DNA of 64,000 bases from Clostridiales bacterium. GTDB lineage: Bacteria > Bacillota > Clostridia > Christensenellales > Pumilibacteraceae. Made by a program: the position numbers and the translations under genes. The stretch spans positions 104,379 through 168,378 of the forward strand of contig JAAVHP010000002.1 in assembly GCA_014799665.1 (NCBI GenBank), read 5' to 3'. A model generated the notes under the pieces. It was given only the letters and a program-made list of their open reading frames with translations. It did not search any database and was not told where the DNA came from. Shown piece by piece: positions 1-6,642 of this stretch (positions are counted from its first letter, which is position 1; each line of letters starts with the position of its first letter).

Positions 1-412
1 GTTCGGTCATAATGATCCAACGAAATCCGAATTTATCTACAAGACTGCAAGTACAAGAACTATATGTTGTACTATGAATGGGATATATTATTTCGCTGCC
101 GTCTTTCAAAGCTTCAAAGGCTTTTATAACGTCGTTCTTTGTCTCCATTGTAACGGTAAGCGAAAGCGCACGACTCGGTTTAAGATCGATATCCATAACA
201 TCAGCCATCATAATTCTTTGATCGCCGATATAAAGCTCCGCGTGATAAACATAATCACTTTGCTCTTTCGTCAATTTCTTATTATAGTCTTCCGGTCGAG
301 CGTCGCTATAACGGAGTAAACATTCCACCTTGACGTCGAATGCTTGTTCATATAAGCGAATGGCTTGTTCGCATTTTCCGTTGAAGTGGAAGTTAGGCGT
401 AATTTTAATCAT
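1..412 (-). CDS. VOC/PhnB-like family protein, 3' end cut by window edge
   Basis: The frame opens at an ATG on the minus strand at 412 and is still open at base 1, giving 137 visible residues. AGGAG lies about eight bases before the ATG. The N-terminus MIKITPNFHFNGKCEQAI, followed by a YHAELYIGDQRIMMADV-like stretch, matches PhnB-like members of the vicinal-oxygen-chelate fold (glyoxalase/bleomycin-resistance superfamily, 'demethylubiquinone methyltransferase-like'). These are about 135-150 residues, so most of the protein is visible; the end ...DKFGFRWIIMTE is the usual last strand. The substrate cannot be read from sequence. It is upstream of, and codirectional with, nothing else visible in the window. 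Confidence 0.75.
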   Translation of the reverse strand, partial: MIKITPNFHFNGKCEQAIRLYEQAFDVKVECLLRYSDARPEDYNKKLTKEQSDYVYHAELYIGDQRIMMADVMDIDLKPSRALSLTVTMETKNDVIKAFEALKDGSEIIYPIHSTTYSSCTCSLVDKFGFRWIIMTE

Positions 413-496
413 TATAACTATCTCCTTTGCGGGTGTTCCCTTTTATAGATTATATCATTGCTTAAAGAATTTGTATTGTAAAAATGCGACAAACGA

Positions 497-970
497 TCAA
501 TCCGAAACTCCGTTCAGTTTTTGAATGATCAAATCTTTTATAGGCCCGGTAATGCCCCGCTCGATCTTGGTCAAAGCGAGTCTGTCCGCAGGGAAACGGT
601 CGCCCGAAAAGTCCTCGTCGTCGACCGCGACGAAAACGCCGATCTCGGGATGACTTTCGACAAAGGTCATTATCTCATCGCCACGGTGCTCCAACAGCGG
701 CGTGCCGCCGATAAAGTCCGCGCTCGTTATACCGAACGGTTTAAGCTGCCGCAGAATGTTCAAGCAGTCTTTCTTTTGCAACCGCCAAGAACTCGACAGC
801 GCAAGCTTGCAGCCGGTAGAGTCCATTATTTCTTTAAGACGGCGGCAGCACTGCTCGTCGAAAACGTAGTCGTCGATATTATCGTCCCAATTGATCACGC
901 CGTATTCATGCAAACACAAAACGCCGTCTATATCCAAAAATAAAACTTTAAGTGATTTATACATACTCAT
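497..970 (-). CDS. HAD-like phosphatase domain protein (Swiss-army-knife RNA-repair HAD type)
   Basis: A 157-residue protein. HAD motif I is visible as VLFLDIDGVLCL near residue 10, with both nucleophile-region aspartates. The following LALSSSWR segment is typical of the single-domain HAD family named from 'Swiss army knife' RNA-repair proteins (PF18143). Near the C-terminus FVAVDDEDF supplies the late acidic motif. Family members are small stand-alone predicted phosphatases or phosphotransferases; the substrate is unknown. Two start codons lie two codons apart (ATG AGT ATG) and neither has a strong ribosome-binding site, so the exact start is uncertain. It is a monocistronic cytosolic protein between the VOC and GNAT genes. 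Confidence 0.7.
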   Translation of the reverse strand: MSMYKSLKVLFLDIDGVLCLHEYGVINWDDNIDDYVFDEQCCRRLKEIMDSTGCKLALSSSWRLQKKDCLNILRQLKPFGITSADFIGGTPLLEHRGDEIMTFVESHPEIGVFVAVDDEDFSGDRFPADRLALTKIERGITGPIKDLIIQKLNGVSD

Positions 971-1028
971 ACCGACTTTAAACTTTTTTCGTCAATCGTC
1001 AAGCAAACGTAACGAAAACTAACATTAT

Positions 1029-1463
1029 TTATTCGACCGTGAAACTTGTCCATTCGATATGGTTATATTCCATAACGTCGCTCGAACGCGTCATGCCGAT
1101 TTTTTCATAGAATCCAATTGCGCCGTCATTCGCACAAGTATACATAGCAATATTTTTCTCACCGCCTGCTAACTCGTGCATAGTCTTCACCAACGCTTTG
1201 CCGATACCCTGTCCTGCGCACTCTCTAACAACACCTAAATCGGTAATAAACAGCCAGTACGAAAAATCCGTAAGCCCTAAGCAAACCCCGACTATCCCGT
1301 TACAATTGTTTCTTGCAACCAAGCTAAGGGAAGCCTTGCTCAACAACAATTGTATTCGTTCGAGAAATCTCTCTTTTGGATATTGTGAACCCAAATCGGT
1401 CTTTTTCAAAAAATCGATATATTCATTCGTCGTCAACCGTTCTTGTTTAATTGTGTACTCCAT
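1029..1463 (-). CDS. GNAT-family N-acetyltransferase
   Basis: A 144-residue protein of normal length for a single GNAT domain. The acetyl-CoA-binding motif A is visible as LGVVRECAGQGIGKALV (R-x-x-G-x-G-K/A), followed by the motif B region with CANDGAIGFYEKIGM, the classic tail of the fold. GAGG sits about nine bases before the ATG. The acceptor substrate (amine, peptide or small molecule) cannot be inferred. It lies alone between the HAD and DUF5131 genes, all on the minus strand, with gaps of 58 and 101 bases, so co-transcription is possible but not shown. Confidence 0.8.
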   Translation of the reverse strand: MEYTIKQERLTTNEYIDFLKKTDLGSQYPKERFLERIQLLLSKASLSLVARNNCNGIVGVCLGLTDFSYWLFITDLGVVRECAGQGIGKALVKTMHELAGGEKNIAMYTCANDGAIGFYEKIGMTRSSDVMEYNHIEWTSFTVE

Positions 1464-1564
1464 ATATATGACCTCGTATATTCTTTATAAATGATTATAA
1501 CGTAAAAAGAACGGAAACAATAAACCTATTTCAGCGCTATGGCGAATGGTTGGTAAAACAAGAT

Positions 1565-2281
1565 TTATCGATTGCTTTTATAATCGATATTTACCAAGCG
1601 TGCTTGCTTACACAAGTCTTTTGTTTGAATTTTATATTGTTTTCCGTCTTTCAACGTATAAGTTCCGCATTGCCTAAATTCGAAATTAACGTTTTTTCTA
1701 ATGCATTGTTCTCGAATATCCAATGCCCAATCGTAATTAAATACTCTTGCGTTTATATCCGACTCTCCGCCCACTACGACTAACTCGATACCGTCAAGAT
1801 ATTTTTCGATATCTATTCTTTCCAGTAACGGCTGCGCCGTTATGCACTTATGCTTTATCGGCAAGTCTTTAAATATAGATAATTTATGATCGGCATTTTT
1901 TTGATTTTCGATAGTACAGCATACTACCACGTTATCGTATCCCTCGCCCCAGTCGTTAGGAATACATATCATAAATCTGTCTATTCTTTTGGTCAGAAAC
2001 AAAAACGTGCAGTCCTGTCTTTCCTTGATCATCTTCCAGCACTCGCCTCTCCACTCGTCCGCTTCTTCGATAAGAAAATCGGTAGAAAAGCATAAATACA
2101 CGAGTCCCGATTTTAATTTAAAACTGCCGTTTTTTAATTTCTCTATCGGCTTTTCAAAGTCCTTCGTCTTTATAATTTCATTTGTATTAATATTTTTTTT
2201 TGCATCGCCTTTATGAATATAGCAATGCAAACAACCGTCACTGCATTTCTTACATCCTCTCCACGGATTCCACACGCCCAT
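1565..2281 (-). CDS. DUF5131 (phage Gp37/Gp68-like) cysteine-cluster protein
   Basis: A 238-residue protein. The N-terminus WNPWRGCKKCSDGCLHCY has cysteines at positions 10, 13, 17 and 20 and matches the DUF5131 (Gp37/Gp68) family, often found in phages and mobile elements and proposed to be radical-SAM-like because of this cluster. FLFLTKRIDRF, a mid-protein CITAQPLLE and VVVGGESD are further family landmarks. The enzymatic reaction is not known. GGAG precedes the ATG at good spacing. It lies 36 bases downstream of the XRE repressor on the same strand and is probably in its operon, which fits an element-borne gene. Confidence 0.75.
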   Translation of the reverse strand: MGVWNPWRGCKKCSDGCLHCYIHKGDAKKNINTNEIIKTKDFEKPIEKLKNGSFKLKSGLVYLCFSTDFLIEEADEWRGECWKMIKERQDCTFLFLTKRIDRFMICIPNDWGEGYDNVVVCCTIENQKNADHKLSIFKDLPIKHKCITAQPLLERIDIEKYLDGIELVVVGGESDINARVFNYDWALDIREQCIRKNVNFEFRQCGTYTLKDGKQYKIQTKDLCKQARLVNIDYKSNR

Positions 2282-2317
2282 ATTACATCACTCCTAAAAT
2301 CTTTTTCTCTTTACGTA

Positions 2318-2545
2318 TCAATATTTATCGGCGTATTCATGAATACAAAGTATATCGTTTGCATCGAGATCGAGCAAATCACACAATTTGGCAAGCGTAT
2401 CAAGCGCGGGTAGCTTTTCGCCCTTCAAATAATGAGATACCGCTTGTTGGCATACACCGATTTTTTGAGCTATCGCGCTTTGCGTCATGCCGCTGTTTTT
2501 AATAGCCGCAGATACCTTATTTTTGATCTTTTCGATAGTAACCAT
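2318..2545 (-). CDS. XRE-family helix-turn-helix repressor (75 aa)
   Basis: A short Cro/CI-type regulator. The HTH spans about residues 19-45 (MTQSAIAQKIG then recognition helix CQQAVSHYLKG). The C-terminal half LPALDTLAKLCDLLDLD..DILCIHEYA is almost identical to that of the second XRE protein at 4689-4976, so the two are paralogues or come from related elements. Divergent from the small gene at 2693; the 150-bp space between them holds three copies of a TACTAC...GTAGTA operator. It probably represses its own and the divergent gene's promoters. The DUF5131 gene follows 36 bases downstream on the same strand. Confidence 0.85.
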   Translation of the reverse strand: MVTIEKIKNKVSAAIKNSGMTQSAIAQKIGVCQQAVSHYLKGEKLPALDTLAKLCDLLDLDANDILCIHEYADKY

Positions 2546-2575
2546 TCAAACCGCCCTAAAAACGTTTTTAACTAT

Positions 2576-2651
2576 TTTACTACGATCGGTAGTAAAATGC
2601 TTGACTTACTACCCATGGTAGTATATACTATTTCTACTGCCAATAGTAGTG
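2576..2651 (+). promoter_or_regulatory. Sigma-70 promoter with three XRE operator copies
   Basis: TTGACT (2601-2606), a 17-bp spacer and TATACT (2624-2629) form a near-consensus promoter for the small gene at 2693. The spacer itself is the palindrome TACTACCCATGGTAGTA (2607-2623). A second copy, TACTACGATCGGTAGTA, is at 2578-2594, and a degenerate third, TACTGCCAATAGTAGTG, at 2635-2651. Centres are 29 and 28 bp apart. Binding by the divergent XRE protein is inferred. Confidence 0.8.
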
Positions 2652-2692
2652 ACGCTATTGCCCGAACAATCTAAAACGGAGATTACCCGAAA

Positions 2693-2908
2693 ATGAAAAG
2701 AATACAAACGAAACTACCGATTTCATTAGAAATCGCAAGCGCATTTATAGATAGCGTAAGAATATATTGCAAAGAGTTATTATTAGATGACGAATTTTGC
2801 AGGTTGTATACGGCTCTACAAGATTATATAGAAAAGAAATTTAGATTACGCACTACAACCGATATAGTAGATAAATATGTAGTCTACGAGCAAAAGCAAA
2901 ATTCTTAA
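2693..2908 (+). CDS. Small uncharacterised protein (71 aa), paralogue of 43336-43554
   Basis: I do not recognise a named family. The protein begins MKRIQTKLPISLEIASAFID and ends with DIVDKYVVYEQKQ. The same framework (K.VQTK...S.EIA.AF....R..C..L.LD.EF......L..FI..K......TDIV..YVVYEQ) is in the 72-residue protein at 43336-43554 beside tRNA-Thr, so this is a real, conserved small gene. It is controlled by the operator-filled promoter upstream and is divergent to an XRE repressor, the position of a Cro-like or early gene in a mobile element. No membrane segment or signal peptide. GGAG-like ribosome-binding sequence (CGGAGATTACCCGAAAATG) is present. Confidence 0.75.
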   Translation: MKRIQTKLPISLEIASAFIDSVRIYCKELLLDDEFCRLYTALQDYIEKKFRLRTTTDIVDKYVVYEQKQNS

Positions 2909-2933
2909 CTATTAATTAAAAGATAGTGGGATT

Positions 2934-2952
2934 GCCCGCGGAAAACGCGGGC
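2934..2952. other. GC-rich hairpin after the small gene
   Basis: GCCCGCG, GAAAA loop, CGCGGGC. It follows the small gene by 25 bases and lacks a clean T-run. The same hairpin with the same flanks (GGGATT before, GGxCTT after) lies at 43290-43307 downstream of the paralogous small gene. Confidence 0.6.
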
Positions 2953-3083
2953 GGACTTTGCGCTTCGCGCAAGCGTCTAGCGAACTTGCGCCCAAAAGTG
3001 CTTTTTAATAATCGGTATAAACTTTTCTTTTTCTTGTATTATTGTATTCGACTAACAGTGGGCGCACTTCTCGTAAACCTAAT

Positions 3084-3145
3084 CACTATCTCCACCACGA
3101 AAAAAGCACCGACTTCTCGGTGCTTTTTTCGTGGTGGAGATAGTG
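3084..3145. repeat. 62-bp perfect palindrome containing tRNA-Ala 3' ends and a terminator
   Basis: Two 29-bp arms around a CTTC loop. The inner part (AAAAAAGCACCGA / TCGGTGCTTTTTT) is a strong bidirectional intrinsic terminator. The outer 10-14 bases of each arm are the 3' end of tRNA-Ala, CACTATCTCCACCA, in opposite orientations. The right arm merges with the left attachment repeat of the integrated element. Confidence 0.85.
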
Positions 3146-3154
3146 GGACTCGAA
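3132..3154. other. attL: 23-bp copy of the tRNA-Ala 3' end
   Basis: The 23 bases match 8449-8471 exactly, from the CCA end to the T-loop region of the minus-strand tRNA-Ala. They diverge at the next base on both sides. This is the displaced original tRNA 3' end left by integration. Confidence 0.85.
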
Positions 3155-3534
3155 GCCTTTTTAGAAAAAACCACCTAAAACCCCGCCAAAAACCCTTGCG
3201 GAATACCCGAATTATAGCACATTTCAAAAGGACTGTCAAGCCCGAATAAAAACGGCATATTCTTTTAGATTGCCGAGGCAAAAGAAAATGCCGAATACCA
3301 ACGGAAGCAAGCGCACGGTTTTGCGGTGTATAATGAGCCGACCGAAGCAACCCGAAAAGGCACATTCTTTTGAGTTGCTTCGGCAAGGCGAAAGAACACC
3401 GCAAAATGTTTGTTGTCAAGCACACCGTGGAATAAATAGCGAAGCGGTTTATGCCGCGAAAGGTGCTTGACAACAAACAAGTACGCGACAATAGAACGGC
3501 AAAGCCGATACCACTACCCCGAAAGGAAAAGCAA
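3155..3534 (+). other. Probable rolling-circle origin: serial inverted repeats upstream of rep
   Basis: This 380-base stretch has no convincing gene. It has a hairpin at 3253-3293 (CGGCAT...ATGCCG with complementary interior), a large one from TTTTGCGGTGT at 3319-3329 to ACACCGCAAAA at 3396-3406 enclosing CCGAAGCAAC/GTTGCTTCGG (3342-3351/3374-3383), and a 17-bp-arm hairpin at 3408-3424/3463-3479 starting TGTTTGTTGTCAAGC. The motif GGCAyATTCTTTT occurs at 3254 and 3360. Such clustered hairpins just before an HUH Rep gene are expected for a double- and/or single-strand origin. The function is inferred. Confidence 0.55.
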
Positions 3535-4692
3535 ATGCAAGTAGCCTACATTACCGAAAAGCTATTTGCGGACGGCTCACACGAAACCCGAATAAAGATA
3601 AACAACGAAATAACACCGACTTCAATCGCAAAGGCAATACATACACGGCACATAAACAAGATAAAGCGAGAAATAGAACAACGTGCCATAATTAACGAAA
3701 TCAACGCCTTGCGACTTTACGACGAAAACTATACGCGCAAATACAAGTTACTGTCATTAGAATTACGCGCCCGCAATCAATATGATTATAACCGTTCGGC
3801 ACGCCGAGCGCGTCAAACGTTGTACGACATTTGCAAGTGTAACGATTTTTCCTATTTTGTAACGCTGACATTCGACGCCAATAAAATTGACCGCATGAAC
3901 GACAGCGCGACAAAGCGCAAGTATAGTCAATGGGCAAACGACGTTAAAAAGCAATTCCCGAATATGTATTATGTTACCGTACCCGAATACCACAAGAAAG
4001 GCGGGTTGCATTTTCATATTCTCATAGGTGGAATAACGCTCGACGAGCTAAAAGCAACGCCCGCACTAAATAAGCGCGGAAAGCAAATACACAAAAAAGG
4101 CAAAGCGATATGGAATATAGGCGCGTGGAAAAAAGGTTTTTCCACGTTAAGCATAATCGGCAACGGCGAAGCGACAAAGCACTATATTTGCAAGTACATA
4201 ACGAAGCAACACGCCGACGATAGATTTTTCAATAAACGGCGTTATTATGTTTCGCGGAACATAACCCGCCCCGAAATAGAAAAGCACGTTGAAAGAATAG
4301 AAAACGCATTAAACGGCATAGATACAAATGTTTCGCTTGTATCTTATCTTGACCCGCGCAAAAAGTTTGCGGTGTTTACGCATGACGGCAACGGCATAGT
4401 GAATATCGAGCAAAACTCCGCCGAAGTATTAAAGGACGTGGAAGCGCTCCGCGCCCCGACGAGTGCGCGCGGTGATCGCAAGGGGTTTACCGCGACACCG
4501 CGCGCCCGTCGGCGCGCCGTCCGCTACTCGACGATAAGGACACTTAAAAGGAAAACACCGTTTTCCGATATAAAGAAAATGTACGATAGCGGATTATGGA
4601 TATACGCAAACGACAAAAGCGGGGCGTATTTTATACCCGAAAGCGAATTATGGAAATATGATCCTTACGAAATAGGCTTACTCGACGATTAA
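3535..4692 (+). CDS. HUH-endonuclease rolling-circle replication initiator
   Basis: A 385-residue protein from the ATG at 3535, which is preceded by AAGGA at eight bases; an upstream in-frame start at 3451 would run through the origin hairpin and is less likely. The three rolling-circle Rep motifs are in order: motif I FVTLTFDA (about 108-115), the metal-binding HUH motif GLHFHILIGG with HFH at 159-161, and a tyrosine motif HYICKYITKQ (Tyr217/221 with Lys220). It should nick one strand at the origin and prime unidirectional replication of the excised circle. The layout resembles plasmid and Microviridae-type initiators; a relaxase role is the main alternative. The C-terminal third is basic (ARGDRKGFTATPRARRRAVR). 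The stop codon overlaps the convergent XRE gene. Confidence 0.85.
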   Translation: MQVAYITEKLFADGSHETRIKINNEITPTSIAKAIHTRHINKIKREIEQRAIINEINALRLYDENYTRKYKLLSLELRARNQYDYNRSARRARQTLYDICKCNDFSYFVTLTFDANKIDRMNDSATKRKYSQWANDVKKQFPNMYYVTVPEYHKKGGLHFHILIGGITLDELKATPALNKRGKQIHKKGKAIWNIGAWKKGFSTLSIIGNGEATKHYICKYITKQHADDRFFNKRRYYVSRNITRPEIEKHVERIENALNGIDTNVSLVSYLDPRKKFAVFTHDGNGIVNIEQNSAEVLKDVEALRAPTSARGDRKGFTATPRARRRAVRYSTIRTLKRKTPFSDIKKMYDSGLWIYANDKSGAYFIPESELWKYDPYEIGLLDD

Positions 4693-4976
4693 GCCTTAAA
4701 ATCTATCTTGCCCGAATTATTATTAAAGCTGTTATTAACCGTAACGGCTTTTTTAGGTTCGGCGTATTCGTGAATGCAAAGTATATCGTTTGCATCTAAA
4801 TCAAGCAAATTACAAAGATTTGCAAGAGTATCAAGCGCGGGATAAATATCGCCCTTTATGTAGTGTGATACAGTTTGTTGACTTATGCCAAGCTCTTTTG
4901 CAATAGCTGTTTGCGTTCTACCACTGCCCCGAATAGCGGAAGCAAGTTTCTTTTGTATTTCGTTGAGTGTAACCAT
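4689..4976 (-). CDS. XRE-family repressor of the tRNA-Ala element
   Basis: A 95-residue protein from ATG 4976 (GGTGG upstream). The HTH is RTQTAIAKELG then SQQTVSHYIKG. The central YPALDTLANLCNLLDLDANDILCIHEYAEP matches the repressor at 2318-2545. It has a 20-residue Asn-rich C-terminal addition (VNNSFNNNSGKI). Divergent from the element's operon, with three ACGCTTA-TAAGCGT operators between them, so it is the probable immunity or copy-control repressor of the element, switching between quiescence and expression of the genes from 5112 to 8295. The 3' ends of this gene and rep overlap by a few bases. Confidence 0.85.
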   Translation of the reverse strand: MVTLNEIQKKLASAIRGSGRTQTAIAKELGISQQTVSHYIKGDIYPALDTLANLCNLLDLDANDILCIHEYAEPKKAVTVNNSFNNNSGKIDFKA

Positions 4977-5009
4977 ATAAACCACCGAAAAAAGATTTTA
5001 TAATATTTT

Positions 5010-5082
5010 ACGCTTAATGCGCGTAAAATGCTTGACATACGCTTATTAAGCGTGATATATTATGATTACGCTTAATAAGCGT
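5010..5082 (+). promoter_or_regulatory. Element early promoter with three operators at 29-bp spacing
   Basis: TTGACA (5032-5037), 18 bp, TATATT (5056-5061). Operators ACGCTTA-N-TAAGCGT: imperfect at 5010-5024, perfect at 5039-5053 (inside the promoter spacer) and perfect at 5068-5082, the last extended to TTACGCTTAATAAGCGTAA. Centres are 5017, 5046 and 5075. Repression by the divergent XRE protein is inferred. Confidence 0.85.
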
Positions 5083-5111
5083 AACATAAATTCTTAGGAC
5101 GGTCAAGGAAA

Positions 5112-5393
5112 ATGACAAAGAAAGAACACGAGCAAATCAAAGCGTGGAACATTGAGCAAGGCAAGGCTATGGAAAAAGCGGAAGCGGACTATAAAGCACT
5201 TCGGCAAAAGTACATAGGACTAATTGGGCATTTAAGTTGTTCGTATGAGCGCGTTATTTTAGAAATAGCGACTTGCGACAAAACGACGGAAGACGAAAAA
5301 CGCCACGACCTTAGCATTTATTCAAACTACCTAATTGCATTCGGGCGGTATCGTGCTTTATTCGATTATGTAACAGCACATCAAGGACGGTGA
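5112..5393 (+). CDS. Uncharacterised element protein (93 aa)
   Basis: First gene after the repressed promoter; AAGGAAA precedes the ATG. The protein is highly charged and predicted helical (KKEHEQIKAWNIEQGKAMEKAEADYKALRQKY), with no signal peptide or membrane segment. I recognise no family. Its place at the head of the operon, immediately after the operators, is where an early regulator or replication accessory gene would be. It is followed four bases later by the next small gene, showing tight operon packing. Confidence 0.65.
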   Translation: MTKKEHEQIKAWNIEQGKAMEKAEADYKALRQKYIGLIGHLSCSYERVILEIATCDKTTEDEKRHDLSIYSNYLIAFGRYRALFDYVTAHQGR

Positions 5394-5397
5394 CAGC

Positions 5398-5571
5398 ATG
5401 ACGGACATACAAGCATTAAACCGCAAAGCAAAATGCGAGAAGCGCGGAAAGATACATGAGCAAAGACGCGCGGACAAACGAGAGCGAGAGCGCGCAAGAA
5501 AAGCGTTACTTCGCCATATAGACAACATCAACAAATACGGCGTGCCCTATGCCGAAAAGGGGCGGAGTTAA
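5398..5571 (+). CDS. Small arginine-rich protein (57 aa)
   Basis: ATG at 5398, stop at 5569-5571. The protein is strongly basic (KRGKIHEQRRADKRERERARKALLRH) and ends NKYGVPYAEKGRS. AAGGA lies ten to eleven bases before the ATG. It begins four bases after the 93-aa gene and ends four bases before the next start, so it fits the operon although it is short. A nucleic-acid-binding role is plausible from composition only. Confidence 0.5.
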   Translation: MTDIQALNRKAKCEKRGKIHEQRRADKRERERARKALLRHIDNINKYGVPYAEKGRS

Positions 5572-5575
5572 TCTC

Positions 5576-5851
5576 ATGGTAGGAAGATACGAAGGCAAAC
5601 TTATAGGTTATCGCACCTATGACAAAGACGGCAAAAAGAAGTACATTTACGACGTATTTTGCGAAGGCGTGGAAAAGGACAAAGACACGGGGCTTTACAA
5701 AGACGAGTGCAAGGTCGTGTCGGTCGTGGAAGATACGGAAGCGATAACCGCGCCGAAAGCGAATATGCCCGTTAAGTTCTACGGCGAAGAAACGCGAAGC
5801 AAGAACGGCACGTTTATACGCTATCACGGCATACAAGCCGAAAAGGCGTAA
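5576..5851 (+). CDS. Uncharacterised element protein, possible OB-fold (91 aa)
   Basis: The start at 5576 has GGAG nine bases upstream. The sequence is rich in beta-strand patterns (MVGRYEGKLIGYRTYDKDGKKKYIYDVFCEGVE, KVVSVVEDTEAI, PVKFYGEE) with basic and aromatic residues. This resembles small OB-fold single-strand DNA-binding proteins of filamentous phages and rolling-circle elements, which would suit an element that replicates through single strands. That assignment is inference from composition and context; no family motif is diagnostic. Confidence 0.6.
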   Translation: MVGRYEGKLIGYRTYDKDGKKKYIYDVFCEGVEKDKDTGLYKDECKVVSVVEDTEAITAPKANMPVKFYGEETRSKNGTFIRYHGIQAEKA

Positions 5852-5909
5852 ACAACAAAGCGCGGGGGCATATCAAAGCGGTATGCCCCTTTACGCTATG
5901 GGGAGCGAT

Positions 5910-6098
5910 ATGACAAAAAGACAAGCGAGAGAAATGGAAAATTCGCGACAGTTTGTTGCGGAGCTTGTAAACGAGTTTATAAGCAATATCGAATTAGAAT
6001 CTTTAAGCATAGAAACACAAGCCGGTGCGTTTTCGTTAAGGAAGCGCGAGAACGTGCGGAAAGTCGGTTTTGACACGGGGGCAAAGAATGAGCAATAA
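5910..6098 (+). CDS. Uncharacterised element protein (62 aa)
   Basis: The start at 5910 follows GGGGAG by four bases; an in-frame upstream ATG at 5898 is the alternative. The protein (TKRQAREMENSRQFVAELV..., SIETQAGAFSLRKRENVRKV) looks like a small alpha-helical cytosolic protein. No family recognised. It overlaps the next gene's start, so translation is probably coupled. Confidence 0.5.
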   Translation: MTKRQAREMENSRQFVAELVNEFISNIELESLSIETQAGAFSLRKRENVRKVGFDTGAKNEQ

Positions 6099-6642
6099 GC
6101 GACCGGACAACAGCGACACGCCCGACAAGTGGCATTGGGCAATTACGCCCGAACAAATAGAGAAAATCAAGGCTAACGACCGCGATACAATAAATCAAGT
6201 GTACTTTGATAATCTCGATAAATTCAAACGCATTGCGCGGAAGTACTGTTTTAAGTATCGAAAATGGTGGGCGTTTGGCGATATGGTCAATCAAATCTAT
6301 TTAGATTTGCCGTACTATAAGTATATGACCGCTAAAACGTTTTACCGTTGTATTCGGAATAGTATATACAACGCGATTTATATAAACCGCTGTGCTGTTC
6401 TTTCGCTTGATAAACTTCTTTCCGACGATAGCACGGCTACTTTAATCACTATGATACCCGCGCCCGAATACGACCCCGACAAAGACATTGAATACGAAAA
6501 GAGCGTCAAGCGCGTACTTCAAGGCATAGCACGGCAACAAATTAGTGAACATTGGCGTGATAGATTAACCGCAACAGCATTAAATATACCATTTTATGCG
6601 GGAGTTTTCAAATATGAATACGAATTGGCATTTGCCCGATAA
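6088..6642 (+). CDS. Sigma-70 region-2-like element protein (184 aa)
   Basis: The ATG at 6088 overlaps the preceding stop. Residues about 35-105 (NLDKFKRIARKYC, WWAFGDMVNQIYLDLPYY, TFYRCIRNSIYNAIY) resemble the helical core of sigma-factor region 2, where small phage-type sigma-like proteins also match. The C-terminal part (SVKRVLQGIARQQISEHWRDR) could be a degenerate region 4. A role as an element-encoded transcription factor is plausible but weakly supported; it could instead be an unrelated helical protein. It overlaps the next gene by 29 bases in another frame. Confidence 0.45.
   Translation: MSNKRPDNSDTPDKWHWAITPEQIEKIKANDRDTINQVYFDNLDKFKRIARKYCFKYRKWWAFGDMVNQIYLDLPYYKYMTAKTFYRCIRNSIYNAIYINRCAVLSLDKLLSDDSTATLITMIPAPEYDPDKDIEYEKSVKRVLQGIARQQISEHWRDRLTATALNIPFYAGVFKYEYELAFAR

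Noticed and set aside
2926..3491. Short frames on both strands between the small gene and rep
   Set aside because: They run through the palindrome, att site and origin hairpins and have no family features or ribosome-binding sites.
3451..3534. Upstream start of Rep at 3451
   Set aside because: The extra 28 codons lie in an origin hairpin arm; the ATG at 3535 has an AGGA site at correct spacing.
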